The notes under the pieces: generated by a model | Seen by the model: the letters and a program-made list of their open reading frames with translations, nothing else | Told to the model about the DNA's origin: nothing | Database searches by the model: none | Translations under genes and position numbers: made by a program | Shown: one piece after another, positions 49,301 to 55,939 of the stretch | How the letters are laid out: the number at the start of each line of letters is the position of its first letter | Numbering within the stretch: the first letter of the stretch is position 1 | NCBI GenBank assembly: GCA_022510815.1 | Contig: JAFLST010000015.1 | Location: forward strand, 1-60,876 | Direction: 5' to 3' | From: Christensenellaceae bacterium | GTDB taxonomy: Bacteria; Bacillota; Clostridia; Christensenellales; Aristaeellaceae | DNA length: 60,876 nt

Positions 49301-50072
49301 GGGCAATCTGGTGCGCAATGAGAAGGATGAGGCGCGACTGTTCACGCCGCAGCTGAGCTGGAACTCGGAGACCGACGAAGTGCTGCTGATGCTGCGCGCC
49401 GAGCCGGAGATGAGCGACGACCATGGCTATCAGACGGACGACGCTGGCAACCCGCTGTGGGGCGTGCGCAGGCTCCGCGTGGTCGGCAGCGGCCTGCAGC
49501 ATATGGATCGCATGGGCATCACGGCGCTGACCCTGATCAACAAGGAAGCGTCCATCACCTGCCGGATCGAAGACTTCCTGACCGACGAAATTGCCGATCT
49601 TGTCAGCGCGGCGGGCGCGAAGATGTCCAATACGACCTTCGACCTGACGATCGAGCCCGGGCAGGAGACCCCCGAGGGCTTCCGCGCGGTGACGGAGGGC
49701 TGGAACGTGAGCGCCGTGATGGTGATCGGCAAGCAGGAGACCGACATCACGGAGCTGCTGCCGAGCCTGACCGTCGCGGTGAACATGGAGCCTGTGGCGG
49801 AGCTGCTCAGCAGCATGGATCGCTACGACGAGGAGCTGTTCCCCGAGCAGTTCATCATCTCTCTGGCGGACGGCACGACCCTCGAGACGGCCTTCGTTGA
49901 GCCCTTCACTGAGGAGGAGCTGGAGAAGGCGCAGTTCCCGAGCATGATGTATGTGAGCCGCTACCTGTCCGCGCCGCTGACGGTCTCGGGCACGGTGTAC
50001 GCGGTGAACGCCCCGGTCACCGAGGAAGCGCCCAGCGAGGAAGAAGCGCCCTCGGAAGACGGCAACGGTTAA
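46347..50072 (+). CDS. Very large secreted protein with PT linker and MBG-type domain
   Basis: 1241 residues from ATG 46347 (GGAGG 8 bases upstream). The N terminus is a signal peptide with a possible lipobox (LLLGC). A TPTE repeat linker spans ~25-55, followed by a Cys-rich segment (ACEHNTADCERAPKCDIPGC). Residues ~100-700 are beta-rich repeats with many GDNT/LTG turns (DNTIGTLTG, GDNTLQSSSGNAIAL), suggesting a beta-helix. Around 797-937 is an MBG-like domain (YTGKAYQPKI ... VTITPGNNLQKYRGNADPELTWTAKGLLDGD ... GEYKW). The C-terminal ~280 residues are unassigned and end acidic. No sortase signal or GW repeats. It probably works at the cell surface; function unknown. Confidence 0.82.
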   Translation: MRSMKRLVSMILVLCLLLGCAAADTMGTPTDVTPPTTEGPTDVPTDAPTETPTETPTETPTETPTAEPVWDESACEHNTADCERAPKCDIPGCAHIVKDAHGLDIPACSLGEWLLDAQDNPAPIMTLSVRANVINLNIADATIYRSGTYRVTGGNLRPGASLRIAKNRVVVLELEDVTLGALTAENGSMVYVRTIGQNVLTTLTALSENSFIFTEGGALTISEIKNDEKKPASFEVLGGSLKAPLTEKKERIMTAFSAAGVQSVTVDGEPYAATPHADGMMYLWLQAPAAGMKWAATQNGTALVIAQDADLPQESAAGIRQGEDNALNAGVYELSGELAEGTHLTISKSGVTVVLDGVKAAGTLIDATVAYTLHITGDNTIGTLTGGSVTLQGDGRLTVNGTLPSAATFLSGRYVLANLPAGYAAFAVGYALKEQDVTLDDENYPLLMTAGGALLLPVPAAGKTYAITADAKSVTVRTVDEGELAFTLTAEQPTADAGDAAAFTVAGDGSYVTGSVSASGATANASFRDVRLQGASALLNLNNEHLTVTLTGDNTLQSSSGNAIALVGDSTLVLNVASGRLALRGQTDLTGITLEGNILVEPAVSLPHPALIIRDKSGNPVPNKELTVSIGGQTWQYITHYDGSLHLWGMGDISGQEIAATDGENVYTAVVVNNQAQLTTGLTDFSDVTFASQADGTLLMSWAVPGAGTTGVQLLYGKTAVDMPDTYVSGAMHLAGTDFSAKVSGIPAGSVVTVRVYATQASGAAFNEQTADGFQFGKVFTYVHRLPWTYEGKKGEADANYTGKAYQPKIDLPDSAELTYSGHDLVGGKPVYPGDYTMHVTIPEGDAAWLPGSVDISFTIKKLTVTITPGNNLQKYRGNADPELTWTAKGLLDGDVISGALTREAGENVGEYKWLLTGFHASDYYDLRIDPDAAPFLILPAMLTGGIQVNEVMHPVEQTIVLKDGRKLTVLLNAQESLTVTHSVLGNLVRNEKDEARLFTPQLSWNSETDEVLLMLRAEPEMSDDHGYQTDDAGNPLWGVRRLRVVGSGLQHMDRMGITALTLINKEASITCRIEDFLTDEIADLVSAAGAKMSNTTFDLTIEPGQETPEGFRAVTEGWNVSAVMVIGKQETDITELLPSLTVAVNMEPVAELLSSMDRYDEELFPEQFIISLADGTTLETAFVEPFTEEELEKAQFPSMMYVSRYLSAPLTVSGTVYAVNAPVTEEAPSEEEAPSEDGNG

Positions 50073-50082
50073 CAGATATATG

Positions 50083-50121
50083 AAAAGGCCCGGAGAGGAG
50101 CAAATCCTTTCCGGGCCTTTT
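50083..50121 (+). terminator. Rho-independent terminator
   Basis: 12-bp perfect stem (50083-50094 with 50110-50121, AAAAGGCCCGGA/TCCGGGCCTTTT). Confidence 0.92.
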
Positions 50122-50224
50122 GAATGGGGAGCAATGATGAGAGGGGCTGCTTTGTGATGAGCTGATAAACTCGAAATTCGTTTGCGTTTTGGAAACGAAG
50201 GAATTCATCTGTTTATGATCCAGC

Positions 50225-50902
50225 TTAAAAGAATACAAATGCGGTAACAAGGGATATTGCGTTTGCAAGAATGTGCGACAAGGTACTGATAACGCAATTC
50301 CCCGACTTATGATAAATCACCGAGAAAATCAGGCTGTCGATGAAAATTGTGGCAATGTCATAAGCTACAATCCCTGTGTTCCCTGCGGCGATATGTCCGG
50401 CGGCAAAAACAGCGGACGACACCACTGCGCAAACCCAAACCGGCAATAATTTCGAGGATTTTCCAAAGAAGAATCCGCGAAATGCAATCTCTTCGCCAAA
50501 TGCCGCAATGATTACTTGACCGATCAGCAGTACGATCTTATCGAAAGACAGGATAGAACCGGTTCGACCTATGACATGGGCAACAAATTCTCCGCTGAAA
50601 ATCAGATTTCCCACGACAAGCGTCGCAATACCACTCACGCACGGCAGAAGCATCCAAATCATCACACCCGGCTTTTTGAGATCCGCCGCAATCGTATTGA
50701 AACGCAAACCCGATTCAGAACCTCGTGTTTTGCCGACTGCTTCTGTCATAAAGAAAAACGCTATTCCCACAAACATGGCATATCCTGCGATGTTCGAGGA
50801 TGGCACCACTTTCGTTACAGTCAGCAGGATCATGATGACCATACCGATGAGCGTGAGATAGGCGCTCTTTTTGTTATTCCCTGTCATTTGCTGATTTTTC
50901 AT
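50225..50902 (-). CDS. CPBP-family intramembrane glutamic endopeptidase-like protein
   Basis: 225 residues, about six membrane helices. CPBP motifs: EEIAFRG (Glu ~137-138, Arg), the FAAGHIAAG His (~170) and a C-terminal H-x3-N (SHILAN). Family members process prenylated proteins, bacteriocin leader peptides or give bacteriocin immunity. The gene is visibly AT-richer than its neighbours, as is the TetR gene whose stop it overlaps (50899-50902). This suggests joint acquisition. The pair may respond to a membrane-active compound; that is inference. Confidence 0.87.
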   Translation of the reverse strand: MKNQQMTGNNKKSAYLTLIGMVIMILLTVTKVVPSSNIAGYAMFVGIAFFFMTEAVGKTRGSESGLRFNTIAADLKKPGVMIWMLLPCVSGIATLVVGNLIFSGEFVAHVIGRTGSILSFDKIVLLIGQVIIAAFGEEIAFRGFFFGKSSKLLPVWVCAVVSSAVFAAGHIAAGNTGIVAYDIATIFIDSLIFSVIYHKSGNCVISTLSHILANAISLVTAFVFF

Positions 50903-51471
50903 TTCATTTCCTCCTGTGCGGCTAATATTGCACCTCTGTAAGCTTGCTCTAAATGAGCTTTGGCCATTTCCTCGTCATAATCCAACGTATTATTGGCGAT
51001 CATACTGGCATACCCGTGGGCGAACATGGAAATTGTCAGAAAGGCTTTTTTTGTCTGCGCCATGTTCATGCCGACTGCTTCCTGCATAGCAGAAATAACA
51101 GGCACAAGCTCTGGGGAGTCGATCATTTCGGGTAAATTGTTTTCTGTTATGAAACCCGATTGAAACAGAAAACGGAACAAGTGAGGTTCTTCAACTGCAA
51201 ATCGGATATAGTTCAGCCCGATCCCAAGCATAACCCCTTTCTGTGGCTTCTCGATGTTCATCAGGTATTCCGTATGATACCGATCCAATTTCGCATAGAC
51301 AGCTCTTTTCAACCCCTCAATTGTGGAAAAATGATACATGACGGGCTGTGTAGAGCAGTTCAGCTTTTGCGATACCGTCCTTGCATTGATGTTTTCAGCA
51401 CCTGTTTTGCGGGCAATTTCAAATGCAGCGTCAATAATCATCTCTTTGGTGACTTTTGCTTTTGCTGGCAC
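50899..51471 (-). CDS. TetR-family transcriptional regulator
   Basis: 190 residues. TetR HTH at ~6-52 (KEMIIDAAFEIARKTGAENINARTVSQKLNCSTQPVMYHFSTIEGLKRAV) followed by a C-terminal ligand-binding domain with TetR_C-like helices. GTG 51471 is used with AGGAGG 8 bases upstream. It probably represses its own operon through the palindrome at 51498-51513 and de-represses the CPBP protease on ligand binding. AT-rich like its partner. Confidence 0.9.
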   Translation of the reverse strand: MPAKAKVTKEMIIDAAFEIARKTGAENINARTVSQKLNCSTQPVMYHFSTIEGLKRAVYAKLDRYHTEYLMNIEKPQKGVMLGIGLNYIRFAVEEPHLFRFLFQSGFITENNLPEMIDSPELVPVISAMQEAVGMNMAQTKKAFLTISMFAHGYASMIANNTLDYDEEMAKAHLEQAYRGAILAAQEEMK

Positions 51472-51497
51472 ATCGTAACCCTCCTCATTTGTAACAT

Positions 51498-51513
51498 GAG
51501 TTATTTATAACTC
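51498..51513 (-). promoter_or_regulatory. Probable TetR operator
   Basis: GAGTTAT/ATAACTC arms (7 bp) with a 2-base centre, just downstream of the -10, where a repressor would block initiation. Confidence 0.65.
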
Positions 51514-51515
51514 GA

Positions 51516-51544
51516 ATTATAAATTATGAGAACGCACTTGTCAA
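51516..51544 (-). promoter_or_regulatory. Consensus promoter of the TetR/CPBP pair
   Basis: Minus strand TTGACA (51539-51544), 17 bases, TATAAT (51516-51521). Both elements are perfect. Confidence 0.93.
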
Positions 51545-51697
51545 GCCTTCGAATAGGAAGAATGAGAACGAGACCATATGGGTTTTTAAAAATGGTACTT
51601 AGAGAAGAACGACAAGCCGAGTGAAAACTCCGATTTGTATTTTGCTTAACCACGCTGACATGGCAGCCTCTTGGAAAGGTGGTACCAGGCCTCTCCC

Positions 51698-54283
51698 TTA
51701 TTTCAGGAAGAACCGCAGCAGCTTATCCTTGAGGGAGCTGTAGGGCATGTAGCGAACGGGCAGATCCATCCATGTGTGGCGGTTGACGATGCTCTTCTCG
51801 TGGCTGAAAGCATCGAAGCTCCGTTTGCCGTGATAGCTGCCCATGCCGCTCTGCCCCACGCCGCCGAAGCCCATGCGGCTGGTCGCCAGATGGATGATGG
51901 TGTCGTTGATGCACCCGCCGCCGAAGGGCACCGCGCGCAGGAAACGCTTCTGCACGGCTTTGTCCTGCGAGAACAGATAGCAGGCCAGCGGATGCGGACG
52001 GCTGTTGATAAACTGGACAGCTTCGTCGATGCTGTCGTAGGTCAGGATCGGGATGACCGGGCCAAAGATTTCCTCCTGCATGACCGGGTCGTCAGGAGTT
52101 ACGCTGTCAAGGATCGTCGGCTGGATGCGCAGAGTCGCCGCGTCCGCCTGACCGCCGTAGACCACCTTGCTCTGGTCGATCAGGCCCATGACCCGGTCGA
52201 AGTGCTTGCGGTTGACCATGTGGGCGTAATCGGGGTTCTGCAGCGCGTTGTCGCCGATCTGGGCGGTGAGCTGGCGCTTGAGGTGGGCGATGAGCTCATC
52301 GTGGACGCTGCGGTGCACCAGAATGTAGTCCGGCGCGACGCAGGTCTGACCGCAGTTCAGCAGCTTGCCGAAGGCGATCCGCTTGGCGGCAAGGGGAATC
52401 TTCGCGGTCTCATCGACGACCACGGGGCTCTTGCCGCCCAGCTCAAGGACAACGGGGGTAAGGCGCTCCGCCGCGCGGCGCATGACCTCCTTGCCGACGT
52501 TCACGCCGCCGGTGAAGAAGATCATGTCAAAGGGCTGATCGAGCAGCGTCTGATTCTCCGCGCGGCCGCCCTCAACCACGGCGACGTACTCCTGCGGGAA
52601 GCACTCCCGGCAGATGTCGCGGATGATGGCGGAGGTGGCGGGCGCATAGGCGGAGGGCTTCACCACGCAGCAGTTGCCCGCGGCGATCGCGCCGATGAGC
52701 GGCTCCATGGTCAGCATAAAGGGATAGTTCCACGGGGACATGACGAGCGTCACGCCGCGGGGGTTCTTCACGGAGAAGCTGCTGGCGCTGAACAGGCTCA
52801 GAGGCGTCGGCACATAGTGCTTGCGGGCATAGCCGTTCATGTGCTTCAGCATGTAGCTCAGCTCGGCAAGGGTCATGCCGGTCTCGCACATGTAGGTTTC
52901 CGTGGCGGACTTGCCAAGGTCGGCCATCAGCGCGGCGTTGATATCCTCCTCGTGCAGGTGAATGGCGTCGCGCAGGCGGATGAGCGCGTCCCGGCGGAAG
53001 GCCATGTCGAGGGTCTGCCCCCGGGTGAAGTAGTCCTTCTGCAGCCTGACCAGCGCCTCGATATCGCGGTTGGGCTCCTCGGGCTTCTCCATCAGTGCGT
53101 AGAAGACGTCCTCCAGCTCCGACCGGTCCATCAGGACGGGCACCGGGTAGAGCGGATTGCTCTCCTTCGCGGCGTGGTCAGCCATGGTCCAGATGTCCTG
53201 CCGCCTGATCTCCGGGAAGGTCGTGGGCAGGCCGAAGTGCTCGTTCATCTCCCGGATCCAGCCGATGAAGATTTCCGCGGCCTCGGCGTCCGACGCGTCC
53301 ATCGGGGCGATCTCGGCGATGCGGGCCAGCTGGGCGAGCTTTTTGTGGCAGGCCGCGCCATAGCGCTCGAGCATCTGCGGCAGGATGACCGCGTTGGCAA
53401 GGCCGTGCGCAATACCGTACTGACCGCCCAGCGCGTGGGCGACGCCGTGGACATAGCCGACATAGGAGCGGGTGAAGGCCACGCCAGCGCAGTAAGCGGC
53501 CCGCAGCATGCCCTCCCGCGCGTCAAGGTCGGAGCCGTCGTCATAGGCGCGGCGCAGGTATCGGACGACCAGCGTGACGGCTTCTTCGGCCATGGCGCGG
53601 GTCAGCTTAGTGGTGGAGCGGCCGATGTAGGCTTCCACCGCGTGAGTCAGGGCGTCCATGCCGGTGGTGGCGGTGATATGCGGCGGCAGTCCCACGGTGA
53701 GGGACGCGTCCAGCACAGCATAGTCCGGGATGAGCGGGAAGTCATTGATGGGATACTTGTGGTGGGCGCGGCTGTCGGTGATGACTGCCGCAAGGGTTGC
53801 TTCGCTGCCGGTGCCCGCGGTGGTCGGGATGGCCGCAAAGGGCGGCGTGGGCAGCAGAACGCGCAGCAGGCCCTTCATCTTCTGCACGGGCTTCCTGGGC
53901 CGGGCGATGCGCGCGCTGACCACCTTCGCGCAGTCCATGGCCGAGCCGCCGCCCAGCGCAATGATGCCGTTGCAGTGGCCCTGCTCATAGAGCGTCCGCG
54001 CAGCCTCCACATCGTCGATGGTCGGATTGGGCGTATTCTGCTCATAGACGGTCATGTCGATGCGGGCGGCGACCAGCGCGCGCTCCAGATCGTCATGCAG
54101 CCCGAGCCGGTGAACGGCACCGTCCACCACCAGCAGCACCGACGAGACCTTGCGGTCGTTCAGCGCCGCCGCCAGCTCATCCATGGTGTGGAATACCTTC
54201 GGCTCGCGGTAGGGAAGCACCGGCAGCGCGATGCGGAAACCCGTCTGATAAACCCGGCAGAAGAAACGGGATAAAGCGTTCAT
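51698..54283 (-). CDS. Iron-type alcohol dehydrogenase fused to class-3 aldehyde dehydrogenase
   Basis: 861 residues. Residues ~1-390 are an Fe-dependent (group III) alcohol dehydrogenase: GGGSAMDCAK, PTTAGTGSEAT and metal ligands Asp ~210, His ~214 (DALTH), His ~279 (YVHGVAH), His ~293 (IAHGLAN). Residues ~405-861 are an NAD(P)-dependent aldehyde dehydrogenase of the class-3 kind: VMSPWNYPF, FTGGVNVGKEV, Glu ~614 in VLELGGKSP, catalytic Cys ~648 in NCGQTCVAPDY. All active residues are present in both halves. The order ADH then ALDH is the reverse of AdhE, and the ALDH half is not the CoA-acylating type. It might oxidise an alcohol through the aldehyde to the acid. ATG 54283 has AAAGGAAG upstream; the ATG at 54289 is too close to it. 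Confidence 0.92.
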   Translation of the reverse strand: MNALSRFFCRVYQTGFRIALPVLPYREPKVFHTMDELAAALNDRKVSSVLLVVDGAVHRLGLHDDLERALVAARIDMTVYEQNTPNPTIDDVEAARTLYEQGHCNGIIALGGGSAMDCAKVVSARIARPRKPVQKMKGLLRVLLPTPPFAAIPTTAGTGSEATLAAVITDSRAHHKYPINDFPLIPDYAVLDASLTVGLPPHITATTGMDALTHAVEAYIGRSTTKLTRAMAEEAVTLVVRYLRRAYDDGSDLDAREGMLRAAYCAGVAFTRSYVGYVHGVAHALGGQYGIAHGLANAVILPQMLERYGAACHKKLAQLARIAEIAPMDASDAEAAEIFIGWIREMNEHFGLPTTFPEIRRQDIWTMADHAAKESNPLYPVPVLMDRSELEDVFYALMEKPEEPNRDIEALVRLQKDYFTRGQTLDMAFRRDALIRLRDAIHLHEEDINAALMADLGKSATETYMCETGMTLAELSYMLKHMNGYARKHYVPTPLSLFSASSFSVKNPRGVTLVMSPWNYPFMLTMEPLIGAIAAGNCCVVKPSAYAPATSAIIRDICRECFPQEYVAVVEGGRAENQTLLDQPFDMIFFTGGVNVGKEVMRRAAERLTPVVLELGGKSPVVVDETAKIPLAAKRIAFGKLLNCGQTCVAPDYILVHRSVHDELIAHLKRQLTAQIGDNALQNPDYAHMVNRKHFDRVMGLIDQSKVVYGGQADAATLRIQPTILDSVTPDDPVMQEEIFGPVIPILTYDSIDEAVQFINSRPHPLACYLFSQDKAVQKRFLRAVPFGGGCINDTIIHLATSRMGFGGVGQSGMGSYHGKRSFDAFSHEKSIVNRHTWMDLPVRYMPYSSLKDKLLRFFLK

Positions 54284-54324
54284 ACTCATCTTCCTTTATT
54301 AGCACATATCCGATGCGGATGGTT

Positions 54325-54384
54325 GCCGCCTTTCGGGGGAGAGCGCGAGAGGGGAGCTTTCGGCCCGAAAGCTGCCCCTCTCGC
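54325..54384 (-). repeat. Dispersed hairpin repeat, copy B
   Basis: On the minus strand GCGAGAGGGGCAGCTTTCGG pairs with a CCGAAAGCT...CCCCTCTCGC arm (one-base bulge), followed by GCTCTCCCCCGAAAGGCGGC. This is the same stem and tail as after ftsK. It follows the nadR stop at 54392 and may be its terminator. Confidence 0.8.
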
Positions 54385-54391
54385 CATTGCT

Positions 54392-55435
54392 TCACTTGGT
54401 ATTCAGATTGAGCATCCCGTCCACCAGCGCGATGGCCTGCGTCAGGCGCTCGTTGTAGTCACCGCGGATGATGACAATCTTGTCCGCAAAGCCAAACTCG
54501 CGGTACATGTCGAGCAGACGTTGATCAAGGGCCTCACGGCGCTCCTGCGAGCCGTTGAGGCGCATGCCGTCGTCGACCCACTTCACGTCCGGGGCGAGGT
54601 AGAGCAGCACGTCATAGCGGTCGGGGCTGATGTAGGCCTCGACCAGCTTGTTGCGGTGGCCCATGTAGAGCTCGCTGTAATAGTCGGTGACCACCGCGTC
54701 GGTATCGAAAAAGCAGACCTTGTTGGCGGTGCGCAGGGCCTGATAGTCCTGCTCGGCCTGCAGGTGCGCCATGCGGCTGAAATCCTCGTCGGTATAAATC
54801 GTCTCGTCACCGCCGAGGTACTGATCGGCATAGTAGCGCCCCACCTCCTCGGACCAAGAGGTGTTGTAGAGCTTGGCGAGGCACTTCGTGAGCGTCGTCT
54901 TGCCGCAGGACTCGGTGCCCGCGATGAGCACCTTCTTGGCGAAGAAGGGTCGGGCAGGGCCGAGAATGTAGTGCCAGTTGTTGAGAATATCGCGGCGAAT
55001 TTCCGTCGCGGAGATGGGGTAGCGGCTGCGGGCAGGGTCGAACATCTCCACCGCGCTCTCGGGGAAGTAGTCGCGCAGGGTGGCTTCGTACTCCGTGTCG
55101 CCGACGAAGAACGCGTCGATGCGCTCAGGCACAACCTCCCGCATCCGGGATGCCCACTGCGCCCAGCCGTCGGGGTATTCGGGAATGTCCGTCTCGTCCA
55201 GCACGCGCACCTGAATATGGCTCATGTCCTGCACCTGCTGGCCGATCCACTGCTTGCGGAGCTGATAGGTGATTGTCGGTAGGCCCGCGTCGCGGCAGAT
55301 TTTCTCGGTCTGCGTGCGGTTATCCGAGATGACCACGATGAGCAGCTCGCACTTGGTCGAGGCCTCGATGATCTGGTACAGATGCCCGCGGTGCGGCGGA
55401 CAGAACCGCCCGAAATATACGCCCGTCTGGTACAT
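54392..55435 (-). CDS. nadR: NadR-type bifunctional NMN adenylyltransferase / ribosylnicotinamide kinase
   Basis: 347 residues. Residues ~1-160 are a nucleotidylyltransferase: GRFCPPHRGH (HxGH-type, 9-18) and ISATEIR (141-147). Residues ~165-347 are a P-loop kinase (GTESCGKTT, 173-181). It would phosphorylate nicotinamide riboside and join NMN with ATP to give NAD+. The HTH repressor domain of E. coli NadR is absent, as in most NadR relatives outside enterobacteria. ATG 55435 is preferred: GGAGG lies 10 bases upstream and the family start MYQTGVYFGRF follows. No nicotinamide riboside transporter (PnuC) is nearby. Confidence 0.88.
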   Translation of the reverse strand: MYQTGVYFGRFCPPHRGHLYQIIEASTKCELLIVVISDNRTQTEKICRDAGLPTITYQLRKQWIGQQVQDMSHIQVRVLDETDIPEYPDGWAQWASRMREVVPERIDAFFVGDTEYEATLRDYFPESAVEMFDPARSRYPISATEIRRDILNNWHYILGPARPFFAKKVLIAGTESCGKTTLTKCLAKLYNTSWSEEVGRYYADQYLGGDETIYTDEDFSRMAHLQAEQDYQALRTANKVCFFDTDAVVTDYYSELYMGHRNKLVEAYISPDRYDVLLYLAPDVKWVDDGMRLNGSQERREALDQRLLDMYREFGFADKIVIIRGDYNERLTQAIALVDGMLNLNTK

Positions 55436-55515
55436 GATATTCATTCCTCCCCGTGGCTACACTTCGACATGCCGGCAGAAGATTCCTGCCGTGCCATCTA
55501 TTGTTACCTTGTTTA

Positions 55516-55550
55516 CAAAAAGGCCGGACAGCCTGTTTCAGCCGCCCGGC
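55516..55550 (-). terminator. Terminator of the small lipoprotein gene
   Basis: Imperfect stem GCCGG...CCGGC (55523-55532 with 55541-55550), then a T run on the minus strand. Confidence 0.65.
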
Positions 55551-55568
55551 GAGGAGGAAAGGGGATGG

Positions 55569-55694
55569 TCAGGAATTGATAAGGTCGACATACGCGCCGC
55601 CGTTGGGGGAGATCTGATCCTGCGGCGCTGTGCAGGCGGTCGCCATGACAGCCAAGGCCGTCAGCAGGACAAACAGGGCAAGCAGCTTCTTCAT
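55569..55694 (-). CDS. Small lipoprotein
   Basis: 41 residues: MKKLL, hydrophobic core, lipobox MATAC, then a 20-residue mature peptide (APQDQISPNGGAYVDLINS). AAGGAGG 8 bases before ATG 55694. The frame is open further upstream but without a site. The mature part is too short for an enzyme; it may be a marker or regulator at the membrane surface. An ECF-like promoter lies ~100 bases upstream. Confidence 0.75.
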   Translation of the reverse strand: MKKLLALFVLLTALAVMATACTAPQDQISPNGGAYVDLINS

Positions 55695-55793
55695 GGTGAT
55701 ATCCTCCTTGCGATGATAGCTTGATGATGCGGGCCGGAGGAGCGATCCGGAGTGAAGGAGGTTGGCTCGCTCTCTCACAGGCCCTACACCTAA

Positions 55794-55822
55794 TAGACGC
55801 AGGAAAGGCGCGAAAGTTTTCA
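55794..55822 (-). promoter_or_regulatory. ECF-type promoter of the small lipoprotein gene
   Basis: Minus strand TGAAAAC (55816-55822), 16 bases from AAC to CGTCTA (55794-55799). TGAAAC-N16-CGT is the sigma-W-like ECF pattern of Firmicutes. The leader of ~100 bases is open to regulation. Confidence 0.5.
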
Positions 55823-55880
55823 TGTTCGCCCAGATTTTACATATGAAAATCCGCCTTGGCATAGCGGACGCTTCCCGTCG

Positions 55881-55909
55881 TTGCGCGGCGGCGGAAAAGA
55901 TGGTATAAT
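55881..55909 (+). promoter_or_regulatory. Sigma-A promoter of dnaE
   Basis: TTGCGC (55881-55886), 17 bases, TATAAT (55904-55909), 30 bases before the start codon. Confidence 0.8.
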
Positions 55910-55939
55910 GGAACCAATACGGACACAGGAGGCCGCGTC

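Noticed and set aside
51660-51695. AAAGGTGGTACC, resembling a T-box antiterminator core
   Set aside because: No aminoacyl-tRNA synthetase or amino-acid gene follows on that strand, the specifier stem is not recognisable and no terminator follows.
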